NCBI GenBank assembly: GCA_963921195.1
Contig: OY992537.1
Location: forward strand, 58,986,313 to 59,050,312
Length of the DNA stretch: 64,000 bases
From: Pegoplata infirma
Taxonomy: Eukaryota > Arthropoda > Insecta > Diptera > Anthomyiidae
Reading direction: 5' to 3'
Position 1 is the first letter of the stretch. The number at the start of each line of letters is the position of its first letter. Shown piece after piece: positions 43,625 to 54,565 of this stretch. The notes below the pieces were generated by a model. That model was not told the origin of the DNA. It did not search any database and saw only the letters and a program-made list of their open reading frames with translations. Made by a program: the position numbers and the translations under genes.

Positions 43625-45052
43625 CACAGAAGAAAATAAAAAAAATATTTAATTAAAAAATTCGTAGATTTAATTAAAAAATTAATTAAATCCGTTCCAA
43701 TCATTAAAATGTTGATATAAATTAAACATACATGTATGTCCTTAATTAAAAATAAATGGATATTTAGTTAATTAAAAAATTAATACTATAAATTAAAAAA
43801 TTTAATTAAAATTAAAAAAAAAAAACAAGTAGAAAAGTTAAATTCGACTTGGCCGAATCTGCGAATACCCTCCACAATGCCCATTTTAAGTGATAGTAAA
43901 TTTTCTAAAGTAAAAAAATAACAGTTTTGATTAGAAATATTTTATTTTGTGTAAAAAAAGTTTTTATTGTAATTTTTGAAAAAAAAAAATAATTTACTAT
44001 TTTTTTTTTGAGTGTAAAAGTTTTTTTGAGTGTAAAATTTTTTTCGAGTGTATTTTTTTTTTTGTTTTGGTATAAAAATATTTTTGAGTGACAAAAATAC
44101 GTTGTAAAATATTATTGTGACTTACCAATGTTTTTAAAACAGGTTTAACGGGTTTTTAACACGTGAATTTAAGGTGATGCTAATCTGAAATTCACGGTTT
44201 TGCTAATAACAGCCTAGTTTGTATTGAATTTCAGCCAAATCGGTACAGTGGTTCAAAAGTAAGCGTGTTTTCAACAGACAGACAGACAGACGGACGGACG
44301 GACATCGCTAGATCGTCTTAAAATCGATCGAGGATCATGAATATATATACTTTATGGGGTCCTAGGCCAATACTTCGAGGTGTTACAAACGGAATGACAA
44401 ACTTATATATACCCTCTAACACTAGAGTGGAGGGTATAAAAATAATTAAACTTTTAATTATATAAATTAAAAATTTAATTAAAAAAAAAATTTAAACAAA
44501 TTAAAATTTTAATTGTTTAAATTAAAAAAAATAATAAAATAATTATTTTTTTTTTTAAATAAATAATTTAAAAACAATTTTTTAAAATAAATAAGTTTAA
44601 AAAAAAATATTTTTTCAAACTTTACCAAATATATTTATGCCGTAAAGACATAGTCAGTGAGATAATTTTAAAAATTTAGGTATAAACCTTTTATATACAT
44701 ACACATAAAACTATAAACAAAATGAGAATTCAAAAATCTATATGAGAAATAAAAACTTTCAACAGACTGTTTATACTTCTGTATTTGTTCTTGTAAGTAA
44801 AACAATGCAAGAGATAAACACATACTCGCACACACAAAAAACAAAACAAAAAAATAAGTAAAGCTAAAAATTTAATTAAACAATTAAATATTTAATTAAC
44901 ATTAAACTAAAATAAACAATTAAAATGTTAATTAAAAAAAAGTTAAACATTTGATTAAACAATTAATTATATTAATTAAAAGTTTAATTGATATTAAATT
45001 AAAAACAATTAAAATTTTAATTAAAATGAAATATACGATATTATTTTGTGTG
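43625..45052. mobile_element. TA-flanked AT-rich MITE (TTAATTAAAA family)
   Basis: CACAGAAGAAAATAAAA at the left, ATTATTTTGTGTG at the right, with TA at 43623-43624 and 45053-45054. The body is dense AATTAAAAAATTAATTAAA repeats. It is broken by a HINE-B copy and by mixed sequence at about 44620-44870. Confidence 0.7.
43838..44442 (-). mobile_element. HINE subfamily B (complete, minus strand)
   Basis: Minus strand: TTTTATACCCTCCACTCTAG (44442 downwards), TTTGTCATTCCGTTTGTAAC, CCCATAAAGTATATATATTC, GTCCGTCCGTCCGTC at about 44290-44305, and 3' hairpin TTCGGCCAAGTCGAA (43858-43844). It ends with ACTTGTTTTTT. Confidence 0.85.
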
Positions 45053-45374
45053 TAGCACGTGACCATTGTTTCGTCGTAGCGAAACAGACCAAGGCCTTAA
45101 GTGGTAATCGAACACACGCCCCCCATACTCATAAGCTAAAATGCTGTTCAAATATTAGAGAGAAACGCTAAATGCCTCATAAAATTTAATTCATTGGATG
45201 TCAAATTGTAAGAGCTCGTTAGTGTTGGAATTTTTCCAGTAAAAGTTTCTTCTTGATGGGAGATCTCGAAAAAACGATAAGATTTGCATATTAGTGTCTT
45301 CGAAAATAGTTTAAAAGCTCGTTAATTATAGATGCAGTATCCACTGAAGAGTATCGAACATTTTCTATACTCTT

Positions 45375-45977
45375 CACTTACAAGGGAAGTATCTCAACCC
45401 TTATGAACCGATTTGCCTGAAACTTAAAATATATATAAATGAGACGATTTTAAGGTTGGGGTGTCTCGGATTATCGGCCATATCAGTGTTTTAAAATTTC
45501 GTTGTCCCCTTATGAAACAATGTGGACCTCAGGGAAAATTTCGATAACTCCCGAACTAACAGGAATATCGTCTAGAAAAAAAATACGTGTCGAATTAAAT
45601 TTAATAAAGATTATTTCGTGTTCATATGGATATCGTAGGTCTATGTCTTCATAGACCTACTTACACACAAAACTTACACATTTTCATGAAAAAGGTATTT
45701 AACGAAGGCAAACTTTTACAAGGTTATGCCACCTTTGGATAGGCATTAAAAAAACTTTCTTCTCATATGTAAACATCATATAGTTTCTGAGAAAGAAATG
45801 GCTGAAAAATCCAAAAAACGATTTTTTCGCCATTTTTTTGACCCATGTTTTGAACCCCTAAATCCCCGATATGGACGATAAGCCGAGACACCCCAACCTT
45901 AGAATTCTCTCTTTTACATATATTTTACTTTTCATGCAAATCGGTTCATATGGGTTGAGATACTTCCCTTGTTAGTG
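45375..45977. mobile_element. Foldback, CACTTACAAGGGAAG arms (copy B)
   Basis: CACTTACAAGGGAAGTATC at the left is mirrored by GATACTTCCCTTGTTAGTG at the right, with arms of about 120 bp. It is closely similar to 9037-9632. The right flank continues as a HINE-B relic (45978-46075: AACATTGGTCTGGCCCCAT, TCCTCGATCAACTTTG). Confidence 0.75.
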
Positions 45978-46064
45978 GTTTGAAACTCATCAAAACATTG
46001 GTCTGGCCCCATTAATATATATTCTTAATCCTCGATCAACTTTGAAAAGATTTAGCGATGCCCG

Positions 46065-46205
46065 GCTGTCTTTGTGATTTCTCTGAGAAAACTTGTTATA
46101 AATGGAAAGAAGTCATAACCGACACCAAAAGCAACAAGCTTAGCCACGAGTGCTCCGCTGGAAATTTTTAGAGCAACCACTTTACTCTAAGATAAAAACG
46201 ACAGC
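46065..46205 (-). pseudogene. LINE RT fragment related to 57512-58460
   Basis: The minus strand reads VVALKIS, then LVAKLVAFGVGYDFFPFITSFLRE, which corresponds to ALDISKAFD...LNAFGVVNDFFRFISSFLRD in the longer copy. It is a small relic joined to a HINE piece. Confidence 0.6.
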
Positions 46206-46319
46206 AGGTATCGCGTAGATCATTATCGTTTACACTTTTCTCGAAAGACCAAAAGATCTTACTGCCTCGTGGAGAAAGAAATTTCTATAGAAAACTTTTC
46301 CCGTCTAAGTACTTTGGAA

Positions 46320-46720
46320 CACTACAAAGTTGGCAACGTCCTCGAGCCATCCTCAGTGACGGCGTGGTGACATGCAGAGTAACTGTTATCATTCACAAGG
46401 AATATGAAAAAGGTGCAGATATAATACTGTGGTCCTAATTTCCGAGAGGTCGAAGAATTTTCACTTCGTAATTTTACGGTTGGGAAGTGAGGAAGAGGCC
46501 GAGAGTGTTTCGCGACTGCCCTTCGACACACGCATTGTGTGTTGGCTCATTTACGAGTGGCGCAAGATCGTTATGCGCAGCGAACATATCCAGTATGAGA
46601 CACCAACCATCACCAACAACTTCGATTTCATTACTCGGACAATTCTTTAGGAATTTCGAAACTGAATCGGAAAGGGCATTAAAGCCAATGAGTGATTAAG
46701 CCAATTCCGTGTTTGGAAAT
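46320..46720 (+). pseudogene. Coding-like sequence of unknown identity
   Basis: Less AT-rich than its surroundings, with a coding feel in shifted frames: GSEEEAESVSRLPFDTRI, then WRKIVMRSEHIQYETP and TNNFDFITRTIL, followed one frame away by RNFETESERALKPMSD. At least one stop or frameshift breaks it. I do not recognise a family. It could be a relic of a host gene copy or of a transposon ORF. There is no splice evidence. Confidence 0.35.
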
Positions 46721-47539
46721 CCAAAGTGCAATATATGTGACCTGATCTTGAATTTAGCTCAAAGAGTGCAAAAACTCCTTATCATTACAGATAAATTGTT
46801 GCTGAAACTCATCCTTTTCTTTGATTTTTCGAATTTAAAGTTTTTCAAGGCATATATAGAAATTTTCCAAAACATTTCGATTTAGAAGTTCAACAGTTTT
46901 ACTCACTTTGGTCGGTGTTAACCTCACTGAAATAGTCTTAAATACTATTTTTTTTTTTTCAAACAATGCTTACGTATTGTGTATTGTTGTTAATATACAT
47001 AAAAGTGAGGTTCACCATGAACCAATTCACTCTGTGTGATTCACTAAGTAGACGAGAATGAATGGCAATCAGGCAGGCGAACAGGCTGTCAGACTAACAG
47101 AAAACACCATAGAAAATATGTAGAAAAAAAAAATTACCCCACATTTTTTAAGGAGGAATTTTTGAAATTGTTATAGTGGTTAAAACCACTGAAAATGAAA
47201 ATACAGTAAAAATAAAACAAAGTTTTTTTTGTAAAGTAGCAGATAACTGAGCTGATATGTTCGTTACACTCGAAATGTGTATGTGTATCTAATACGATGT
47301 GTACAATGTAAATGTTCTAACTATTTGTGATATAGTTACTTACATATGTGCAACGACGTCTGTCAGAAATTTGCAAAGACTTGTTGCAAAAAGTGCTATC
47401 TTTAGTTGATTACCTACTACTTAGGCAAACTTTGATGCTATTCTTTGCAACATCCAGACTGACCTTACAAAGTCCCATTTATATTTCTTTTTCCATCAAA
47501 CATACCTGATTCTAGCTGTTAAAGCAAGAAATTTCATCA
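46721..47539. other. Non-coding stretch
   Basis: No gene or named repeat recognised. Confidence 0.4.
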
Positions 47540-48715
47540 ATTCCATTATAGAACTAGATGTCAGGCTCCACCTGTTCCCCCCACTGACTCAAAGCCATTT
47601 CATACACATTCATCAACCAATTCGTTCCCACCGACCCCACTATGTCCAGGAAAATTCGACAGAATAATTGTATACAATTCCTAACGATTCCCGATTTTAC
47701 AGTGTTTGATTCTAAGGCCTTCAGAGCTGCCAGACAATCCACGAAAATGTTAATGGCGCAAGGCTTTATTAGTTGCAAGAACCTCAGCCTGGAAAACACT
47801 AAACTTGTCCGGAAATACTCGCGAACCTATATACATCTTGATTTTCGATTCGTCCGTAAAGATTAAGGTCGCATTCTCTGTTATAACTGAGTTTTCCGCC
47901 CAGTCTTCCCTAGTTGGTATTTAGACTTCAAAGGTTTTGTCAAAGTTCGTATGAGGTTAGATATAAGTAGTCGGTTTTCTGTTCCAGTTCATCCCCGCCC
48001 ACTGTACTTAATATGGTCATGTGTCCACAAGAGCGTTTATTAAGCATTTGCGACTCTCTTAACCTGAGAGCAGATTTTGATGCAGTGTCTTGACGTAGAT
48101 ATCCACGGGCTAAATGTTTAGCATCACTTCCAGATCGGCCTGTGGTGCCGATATAATAGCACCAATGATACCCACACACGCCAGTCGTTTTACCTTCTGT
48201 AGGTTGCAGAGATATGATTTCTTATCCACTGCTCTCCACCACACAAGGGCACCATAGGTAGGTATTGGTCGAATTATCGCTTCATACATCCAGTGGATAA
48301 TTTGCGATCTTAGACCCCACTTTTTTCGAAACTTCGTTTGCAGGTGTAAAAAGCTCATAACGACTTTTTTATACTTTCCATAGATAGTTCTAGGGTGATT
48401 TAATCTAATTTGGGAAGGACAAACATGTACATTTTTGTGAAAAAGGCGAGTTCGGTTTAGGGGACATTAACTCCCAGACCGTTGTTCTTTGATTAAGATC
48501 TCAATGTCATCTGTTCAGGCAACCACCTTGATTCCTATTCCGTTGAGGGTCTCGAGGATATTATTTATTACAAGATTCCATAGAAGGGGAGAGATCACTC
48601 CCCCTTGTGGAGTGTCCCTTGTAACGGCTTTCCTCGCTTCACCATCACCTATCTTTAAGTTAATTGCCGTGCTCTTTAGCATGTTGAACTTCTAGGTGTT
48701 AATAGACGTTTGTCT
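47540..48715 (-). pseudogene. LOA-like LINE pol remnant, distinct family
   Basis: In minus-strand order: DTPQGGVISPLLWNLVINNI (RT motif, about 48610), then a broken active site VVA-stop-TDDIEI (about 48525), KKWGLRSQIIHWMYEAIIRP and TYGALVWWRAVDKK (48358 downwards), KVKRLACVGIIGAI, and RNase H piece INIFVDCLAALKALESNTV (about 47740). The order RT, thumb, RNase H is preserved. A stop in the catalytic box and several shifts make it a pseudogene. It diverges strongly from the LINE at 16992. Confidence 0.8.
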
Positions 48716-48924
48716 CCGTAGTTTAGGTACAGATGTTGTTTCATTACAATGATATGTATGCAATGATGCCAATAGCACGTATTTCGCATTTAACATATGA
48801 TAAGTATCTGAATAGTAGTGTTTAGAAAATGAGGACAAAAGAAATGTTAAAAGAAGAAACTTTGTGACACTATTTTCAGTTTCACTATTCTTAAAAATAG
48901 TTTAGAGGTACTAAGGTTGGTCGT

Positions 48925-49019
48925 CACTCACAAGGGAAGTACCCCATCCATTATACACCGATTTGCTTGAAACTTGGAATATATAAAAAAAGAGACGATG
49001 TGATTGGGGCGTCTCGGTA
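48925..49019. mobile_element. Single foldback arm (copy C) joined to a LINE end
   Basis: CACTCACAAGGGAAGTACC then TGAAACTTGGAATATAT, GAGACGATGTGATTGGGGCG match one arm of 45375-45977. It breaks at GTCTCGGTAT and continues directly into LINE 3'-end sequence. Confidence 0.65.
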
Positions 49020-49085
49020 TCCCGTGGTATCACAACGGATCTCAGAGTCAATGTATGCTGACGTAAAGCTCCAGCATTTACTTAG
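49020..49085 (+). mobile_element. LINE 3'-UTR fragment (plus strand)
   Basis: CCCGTGGTATCACAACGGAT, CTCAGAGTCAATGTATGCTG and ACGTAAAG are the LOA-like LINE 3' end. The orientation is opposite to the LINE that follows. Confidence 0.65.
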
Positions 49086-49207
49086 CATCTCCTTCTCTCT
49101 TGAAAGCGATATTAGCTAAATTGCGCGTTTCTGATTAAGAGCAGGTCAAATCTGTCGTGTCTCACAAACGCATTCCAATTCCGTTGGAAACTGTAAGGTA
49201 GTTTTCA

Positions 49208-49436
49208 CACCCAAAAAAAAACGTGGGTATTCAATACTAAAAATTTAACTAATTTTAGTTCAAAAGGACCAAGTGCAGAAACTGGTAACCAATACTAAAA
49301 TTTTTAACTAATATTAGTCAAAACCAGTAAAAATTACTAATTTTAGTACTTTGAAGATACTAAAATTAGTAACCAATTAGTAGATTTTGGTACAATATCA
49401 CTTACTAAACCTTTTACTGTAGAATTATTTTGAGTG
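49208..49436. mobile_element. 229-bp MITE with CAC/GTG ends inside a LINE
   Basis: CACCCAAAAAAAAACG at the left, TTATTTTGAGTG at the right. A CA dinucleotide lies at 49206-49207 and 49437-49438, where intact LINE copies read GTAGTTCCYAGTCTTGC. The interior repeats ACTAAAATTAGTAAC-like palindromic words. It belongs with the CACTC group but has a CA rather than TA flank. Confidence 0.65.
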
Positions 49437-50224
49437 CAGTGTTGCAAACTCATTGGCTTTGCAGTTATCTGGAATGTCTCTGCACCATGGAACCCACATG
49501 GGTCATATGTTAAACTGCTTTGCCATCTCATTTAATGACATGCAGCAGTTAAGGGTAGATATTGTTTTCAGGAACATTGACTTCAGGGACTTTACCGCTG
49601 ATTCACTGTCAGAACAGATCTCTGTCTGGAAAAGCATCTATGCCTGGTAAACACTGCAATGTTCCGGCAATCTTCGAGCTTGGGACCCAAGCTCTTCCAA
49701 GCCAACTTGGTCGTGTAGCTTCGATCCGTCTGTGTAAAAATTTATAGAGGCTCCACTTTCCGGAATGTCTCTTAGTCAAGACACTCTGGATGGTATCATA
49801 GCGGTAAAGTGGTGCTCAAAAAGGCTTAAAGTGGGAGCACTGTCTACATTTTGGGGCACTGTTATCTGTTTCAAGATCGCGCTGTTGCGACAAGCACTGC
49901 TATTTTATTGCAGTGTGATATTAAATCGAATACTGCCGCATACTGCCTAACCAATATGTCCAATGGTATGAAGTGAAGGAGGATTTCTAATGCAGCCGTA
50001 GGTGTAGTACGAAGAGCTCCAGTGATAGGTACACATTGACGCCATTCTCTGTACCTTCGTGATAAAGACGCAGTTCCCTTTTGTCCTGCAGTCCACCAGA
50101 CAATGATTCCATACAGCAGAATTGAACGCACAACTTCTGTATAAATCCAGTAAACGACTAAACTAAATCCCCAATGTTTCCCAATGACAATTTTACAGGA
50201 AAAGCAGTCATTGCCATTCTCAGA

Positions 50225-50279
50225 AGTTGAATTTTAGGCGAAATATTGAGGAACGGATATTTCGCCTAAAATTCAACTT
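50225..50279. repeat. Short palindrome within the LINE
   Basis: GAAGTTGAATTTTAGGCGAA is mirrored by TTCGCCTAAAATTCAACTTC around TATTGAGGAACGGATA. Other LINE copies have only one side, so one arm is a local inverted duplication. Confidence 0.75.
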
Positions 50280-51439
50280 CCTATCTAGAATTATTTGGCT
50301 CCATCTTAGAAGTCGATAAGTCGATTTCAGTGCCGTCCAGAGAAATAAGACCAAAATCAGGAATCTTGTTTTTCCTTGAAAACAAGACAAGTTCAGTTTT
50401 ACTCGGATACACTCCCAGACCACAGTCTCTTGCCCATTTAGACAGGAGTTTCATAAAACCCTGAAGAACATCCATTAAGATTGGCAGGTGCTTTCACTTT
50501 ACGGATATTGGGACATCGTCAACATATGCGACAACATGACAACAACGTGCTTCTGGAGAGAGCAGCATTGAATTCAGTGCCAGGTTCCAAAGAAGCAGCG
50601 AAAGAACATCTTCCTGTGGTGTGCTCTCAATTTAGACTTTATACGTCTATTGGCAAGTGTATTTTCCACTAGCCCCCTGTAAATCAAGAAAGGCCATCAT
50701 AGTGTACTCCTTTACCTAAAGCGATATCTCGATGGTACCAACGAGCTGTTTCCGTTGATCTACCCTTGCTGTATACATCTTGCGTAGTCGAAATCAACCT
50801 CGGGTCAATATGAGTCTATCATTCGTTTCATTGTCTTTAACAAAAATGATGATAGACTAATTGGTCTTAAATCCTTTGAACTGTGTGGGAGTTTTTCCCA
50901 GCCTTCGGAATAAAAACGACTCTGCCCAGAAAAAACTTTCCGTTCAAATTAAAGGTTCAAGAGCACATCACATTATCCTCCAAACGATTCTACTTTACAT
51001 TCCAGAATCAGAAAGCAATTGTTTTTTGAAACAAGTAGGCAATTGGCAAAATAAAATCACCGCTGACTTACTGATGACTCTCCCTTTATAAAATTTAAGA
51101 CATCTTCATAAAATTTTTTCCATTGTTCCCAATCAGCAGTTGGTCAGCAGTGCTCACCAGTATCGGTGGCATCTATCCGTTCAAAAGGAATATGAGACCA
51201 ATTTATACATTTAGATTATACAACCAAGGGAGCTGTAAATTTCAACACTTGCAACTTCGTTACCGGAACTATACCGTCAGGTCCAGGGGATTTATAGGGC
51301 CTGAAACTTTTTACATCCCAGATTAATATTGGCATATCTCCGAAGAAATTTTAAATGTGTCAGAGCGCGGAACTGCCGGAAACTGTGTGTTGAATCGGAG
51401 ATCCAACGACTTCCCACTGAAGGTAGACTAAAACCTAAT

Positions 51440-51515
51440 GGGATCCTAAAGGTATCCCAAGGATACCTTTAGGATCCCTGGGATACCTTTAGGATCCCTG
51501 GGATACCTGTCCCTT
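51440..51515. repeat. Short GGATCC/GGTATCC palindromic repeat
   Basis: GGATCCTAAAGGTATCCC is followed by GATACCTTTAGGATCCCTGG twice. The tract separates the two oppositely oriented LINE copies. Confidence 0.75.
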
Positions 51516-52463
51516 TTAGAGACAAAAAGGAACTATGTCTTCATTATGAAGGTACAGAGAATGACTTCGATGTACATCACTGGTGCTCTTCGTACTACAC
51601 CTACATATGTCGGCATTAGAAATCCTCCTTCACCTGATACCATTGGACATATTGGGTAGGCAGTATGCGGCTACTTCGGCAATTCGACTTAATAGCAGAC
51701 TGCAATGTAGTAGCAGCGATTGTGGCCATAGCTCGATCTTGAAGAAGATAACAATACCACAAAATGTGGACTGTGCTCCCTCTATGAGCCTTTCTGAGCG
51801 CCACTTTACCACTATTCCACCATCCAGGGTGTCTTGAATGAAGGGAAATCCGATTAGTGAAGCTTCCATAAATTTTTACACGGATGGATCGAGGCGGCAC
51901 GAACAAGTGGGCTTTGGAATCTATATGGAGGAGCTTGGGTTGAGCCTTGCTCGAATATTTCCGGACCATTGCAGTGTTTACCAGGCAGAGATGCTGGCAA
52001 TAAAGGAAGTGGCTGACTGGTTGAGTTGCAATGTATTGTCTACAACTGCAGTCAACATCTATTCCGAAAGTTAAACCGCGGGTCAAGTCCCTGGAGTCAA
52101 TGTTTCTTTAAACAAGATCTGACCTTAACTACCGCACGTCCTAAAATGAGATAGCCAGCAGTTTGACATACGAATCATATGGGTCTCAAGGCCTTCTCTT
52201 AATCAGAGGCCCACAAGTGAGCTGATATCGCTTCCAAGAGGAGAGATCTATTCTGACAGTTAAGCCGCGGTCAAGTCCCTGGAGTCAATGCTACTTTAAA
52301 CTATATCACAAGTGAGTTGATATCGCTTCCAAGAGGAGAGATTTCGACGGTGGTTGCAGAGTGGTTAAATGAGACGTTGAATGACTTTTGCCGGAGTTGC
52401 ATGGATGGTCAGAGACTTGCTTCACTGGGAAATAGGGAGCTGCATGATCTTTCTGGTTTGTTG

Positions 52464-54425
52464 TGTGATGCCGTTTTATTTTCCAGCTAGGATAGAGCTC
52501 AGTCTGTCCAGGTTCGACAAAGGTCTGCTTCCTTTGAATAAATAAAAGACGAATGCTTTTGTGGTTTAACTAAAAAGTACGATCTTATCTCGCACACAAC
52601 TTTATTACCAAGATCTTAACCTAGTTGTCTTATACTACTTAAGCTAATATAAATTCAATCGGCTCTTCGATCGTCTTCGGCAATGACGATTTGCTTCAAG
52701 GTCATCGGCAACCCCGGCGTTGGTTGCAGGCTCTCAAAGATTTGTCCAATATTATAAAGAAGACACGAACAAAACACGTCGTTCGTGTATGTTTATAAGA
52801 TTGCCAATACGAACAATAACAGGCGCTTCGGTTGAAAAGGTTAATGTAATGCCACTGAGCAAAAACGAACGATAAACGGCGTTCGGGTTACTGAAGTAAT
52901 GCAAAGCTACGAAGTGAACACGAACGATAAACGGCGTTCGTGTTAGTAAAATATATACGAACAATAATCGGCGTTCGGGTTAGTAAGATACTTTCAAACT
53001 ACTAAGTAAAGGCGAACAATAAACGGCGTTCGGCTAAGTAAATACGATGGCTAATACGAACAATAATCGGCGTTCGGGTTAATAAGGTGCATTCAAAACT
53101 ATAAAGTACATACGAATAATAAACGGCGTTCGGGTTAGTAAGATACTTTCAAAATACAAATTAAATGCGAACAATAAACGGCGTTCGGGTAAGTAAATAC
53201 GATGGCTAATACGAGCAATAATCGGCGTTCGGGTTAGTAAGGTGCATTCAAAACTACAAAATAAATACGAACAATAAACGGCGTTCGTGTAAGTAATTAC
53301 GGCGGCTAATACGAACAATAATCGGCGTTCGGGTTAGTAAAATACTTTCAAACTACAACTTATATACGAACAATAATCGGCGTTCGTATAATCTACGGAC
53401 CAACTACGGCATACGGCGGAGTCGGGAACAGGAATACTTTCAAACTACAAAGTAAAGGCGAACAATAAACGGCGTTCGGCTAAGTAAATACGATGGCTAA
53501 TACGAACAATAATCGGCGTTCGGGTTAATAAGGTGCAGTCAAAACTATAAAGTACATACGAATAATAAACGGCGGTTGGGTTAGTAAGATACTTTCAAAA
53601 TACAAATTAAATGCGAACAATAAACGGCGTTCGGGTAAGTAAATACGATGGCTAATACGAGCAATAATCGGCGTTCGGGTTAGTAAGGTGCATTCAAAAC
53701 TACAAAATAAATACGAACAATAAACGGCGTTCGTGTAAGTAAATACGGCGGCTAATACGAACAATAATCGGCGTTCGGGTTAGTAAGATGCATTCAAAAC
53801 TACAAAGTAAATACGACCAATAAACTGCGTTCGTGTAAGTAAATACTATGGCTACTACGAACAATAATCGGCGTTCGGGTTAGTAAGATGCATTCAAAAC
53901 TACAAAGTAAATACGAACAATAAACGCCGTTCGTGTAAGTAAATACTATGGCTACTACGAACAATAATCGGCGTTCGGGTTAGTAAGATGCATTCAAAAC
54001 TACAAAGTAAATACGAACAATAAACGGCGTTCGTGTAAGTAAATACGGAGGCTAATACGAACAATAATCGGCGTTCCGGTTAGTAAAATACTTTCAAACT
54101 ACAACTTATATACGAACAATAATCGGCGTTCGTATAATCTACGGACCAACTACGGCATACGGCGGAGTCGGGAACAGGAATCTTGTCGGCTTACGGTTAT
54201 ACAACGTCTGTAGTACGAAATATAACACGAACTGGATTCTCGTTGTTCTGGTCAGCCAAACTTTGTCATTGTAAATAACAATTTGACCAACTCAACGAGA
54301 ATTGCGAGATAGTATTAACTGTTTGCTAGTAATAACTATCAAACAAACAACTCTATATTGGGTATGGGTGCAAGTAGAGTGATGAGGTATATGGAAAAGT
54401 ATTTTCCTTGTAACGGCACGTTACA
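52464..54425. mobile_element. Solo-LTR-like insert containing a minisatellite
   Basis: Starts TGTGATGCCGTTTTATTTTC, ends GTAACGGCACGTTACA, with a 4-bp duplication GTTG at 52460-52463 and 54426-54429 inside LINE sequence. TG...CA ends with inverted TGCCGTT/AACGGCA and a 4-bp TSD fit a solo LTR of a gypsy-like retrotransposon. No gag, pol or primer-binding site is present. AATAAA occurs on both strands (for example about 52540), so orientation is open. About 1.4 kb is minisatellite. Confidence 0.65.
52764..54136. repeat. Palindromic minisatellite, about 27 CGAAC-CGGCGTTCG units
   Basis: Units share ACGAACAATAAWCGGCGTTCG-type hairpin words alternating with two spacers (GTAAGTAAATACGATGGCTA and TTAGTAAGATGCATTCAAAA types), giving a dimer near 100 bp. 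A higher-order duplication copies the block from about 52985 to the marker CTACGGACCAACTACGGCAT (53394) again, ending at the same marker at about 54139. The repeated 79-residue frames (53079-53318 and 53525-53764) are repeat translations, not genes. Confidence 0.9.
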
Positions 54426-54565
54426 GTTGAATGTCAAAATTCAATATCTAAGGTGTTTCATAAAAGCTCAAATTGGTTAAACGGCAGGGAATAGCAAGGA
54501 AACCTATTGCAGTCCATTGGTATCACAATGTGTCCAGAGTTTACGTATGTTGACTTTAAATTTGG

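Larger units (their letters stand above)
43565..45175 (-). mobile_element. tRNA-derived SINE (copy 2), split by an AT-rich MITE
   Basis: On the minus strand, GAGTATGGGGGGCGTGTG then TTCGATTACCAC (about 45105-45130), then CTTGGTCTGTTTCGCTACGA and CAATGGTCACGTGCTAC match the SINE at 14471. After the MITE the tail resumes as CGACGATACTATAG and an AAATAAAG-rich end (43624 down to about 43565). The B box is mutated. The 5' limit near 45175 is approximate. Confidence 0.65.
49088..51425 (-). mobile_element. LOA-like LINE, longest copy, heavily decayed
   Basis: Reading the minus strand upward from 49088: tail and RNase H (49088-49780), thumb (49880-50200), then RT with VVAYVDDVPI (about 50520; Val in the YADD box) and STPQEDVLSLLLWNLALNSM (about 50590). 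Further up are GRSTETA (about 50755), VVFIPKAGKNSH (about 50910) and YKSPGPDGIVPV (about 51285). So it extends to the start of RT, further 5' than the other copies. Many stops and shifts are present. It is interrupted by a MITE (49208-49436), and part of 50930-51120 is hard to align. Confidence 0.8.
51525..54565 (+). mobile_element. LOA-like LINE (plus strand), split by an LTR-like insert
   Basis: RT thumb (51525-51835), RNase H (51838-52078, with INFYTDGS and VYQAEMLAIKEVADW), then a rearranged region with a duplicated block (GCGGTCAAGTCCCTGGAGTC at about 52078 and 52266; GATATCGCTTCCAAGAGGAG twice), and Cys tail pieces to 52463. It resumes at 54426 with TGTCAAAATTCAATATC, the C-terminus and the 3' UTR to about 54565. 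It is a pseudogene with several stops. Confidence 0.8.

Noticed and set aside
53079..53764. Two matching 79-residue minus-strand frames
   Set aside because: They are translations of the CGAAC-CGGCGTTCG minisatellite and its higher-order duplication.
52764..54136. CRISPR-like regular repeats
   Set aside because: Spacers are themselves repeated, the unit drifts, there are no cas genes and the context is eukaryotic. It is a minisatellite.
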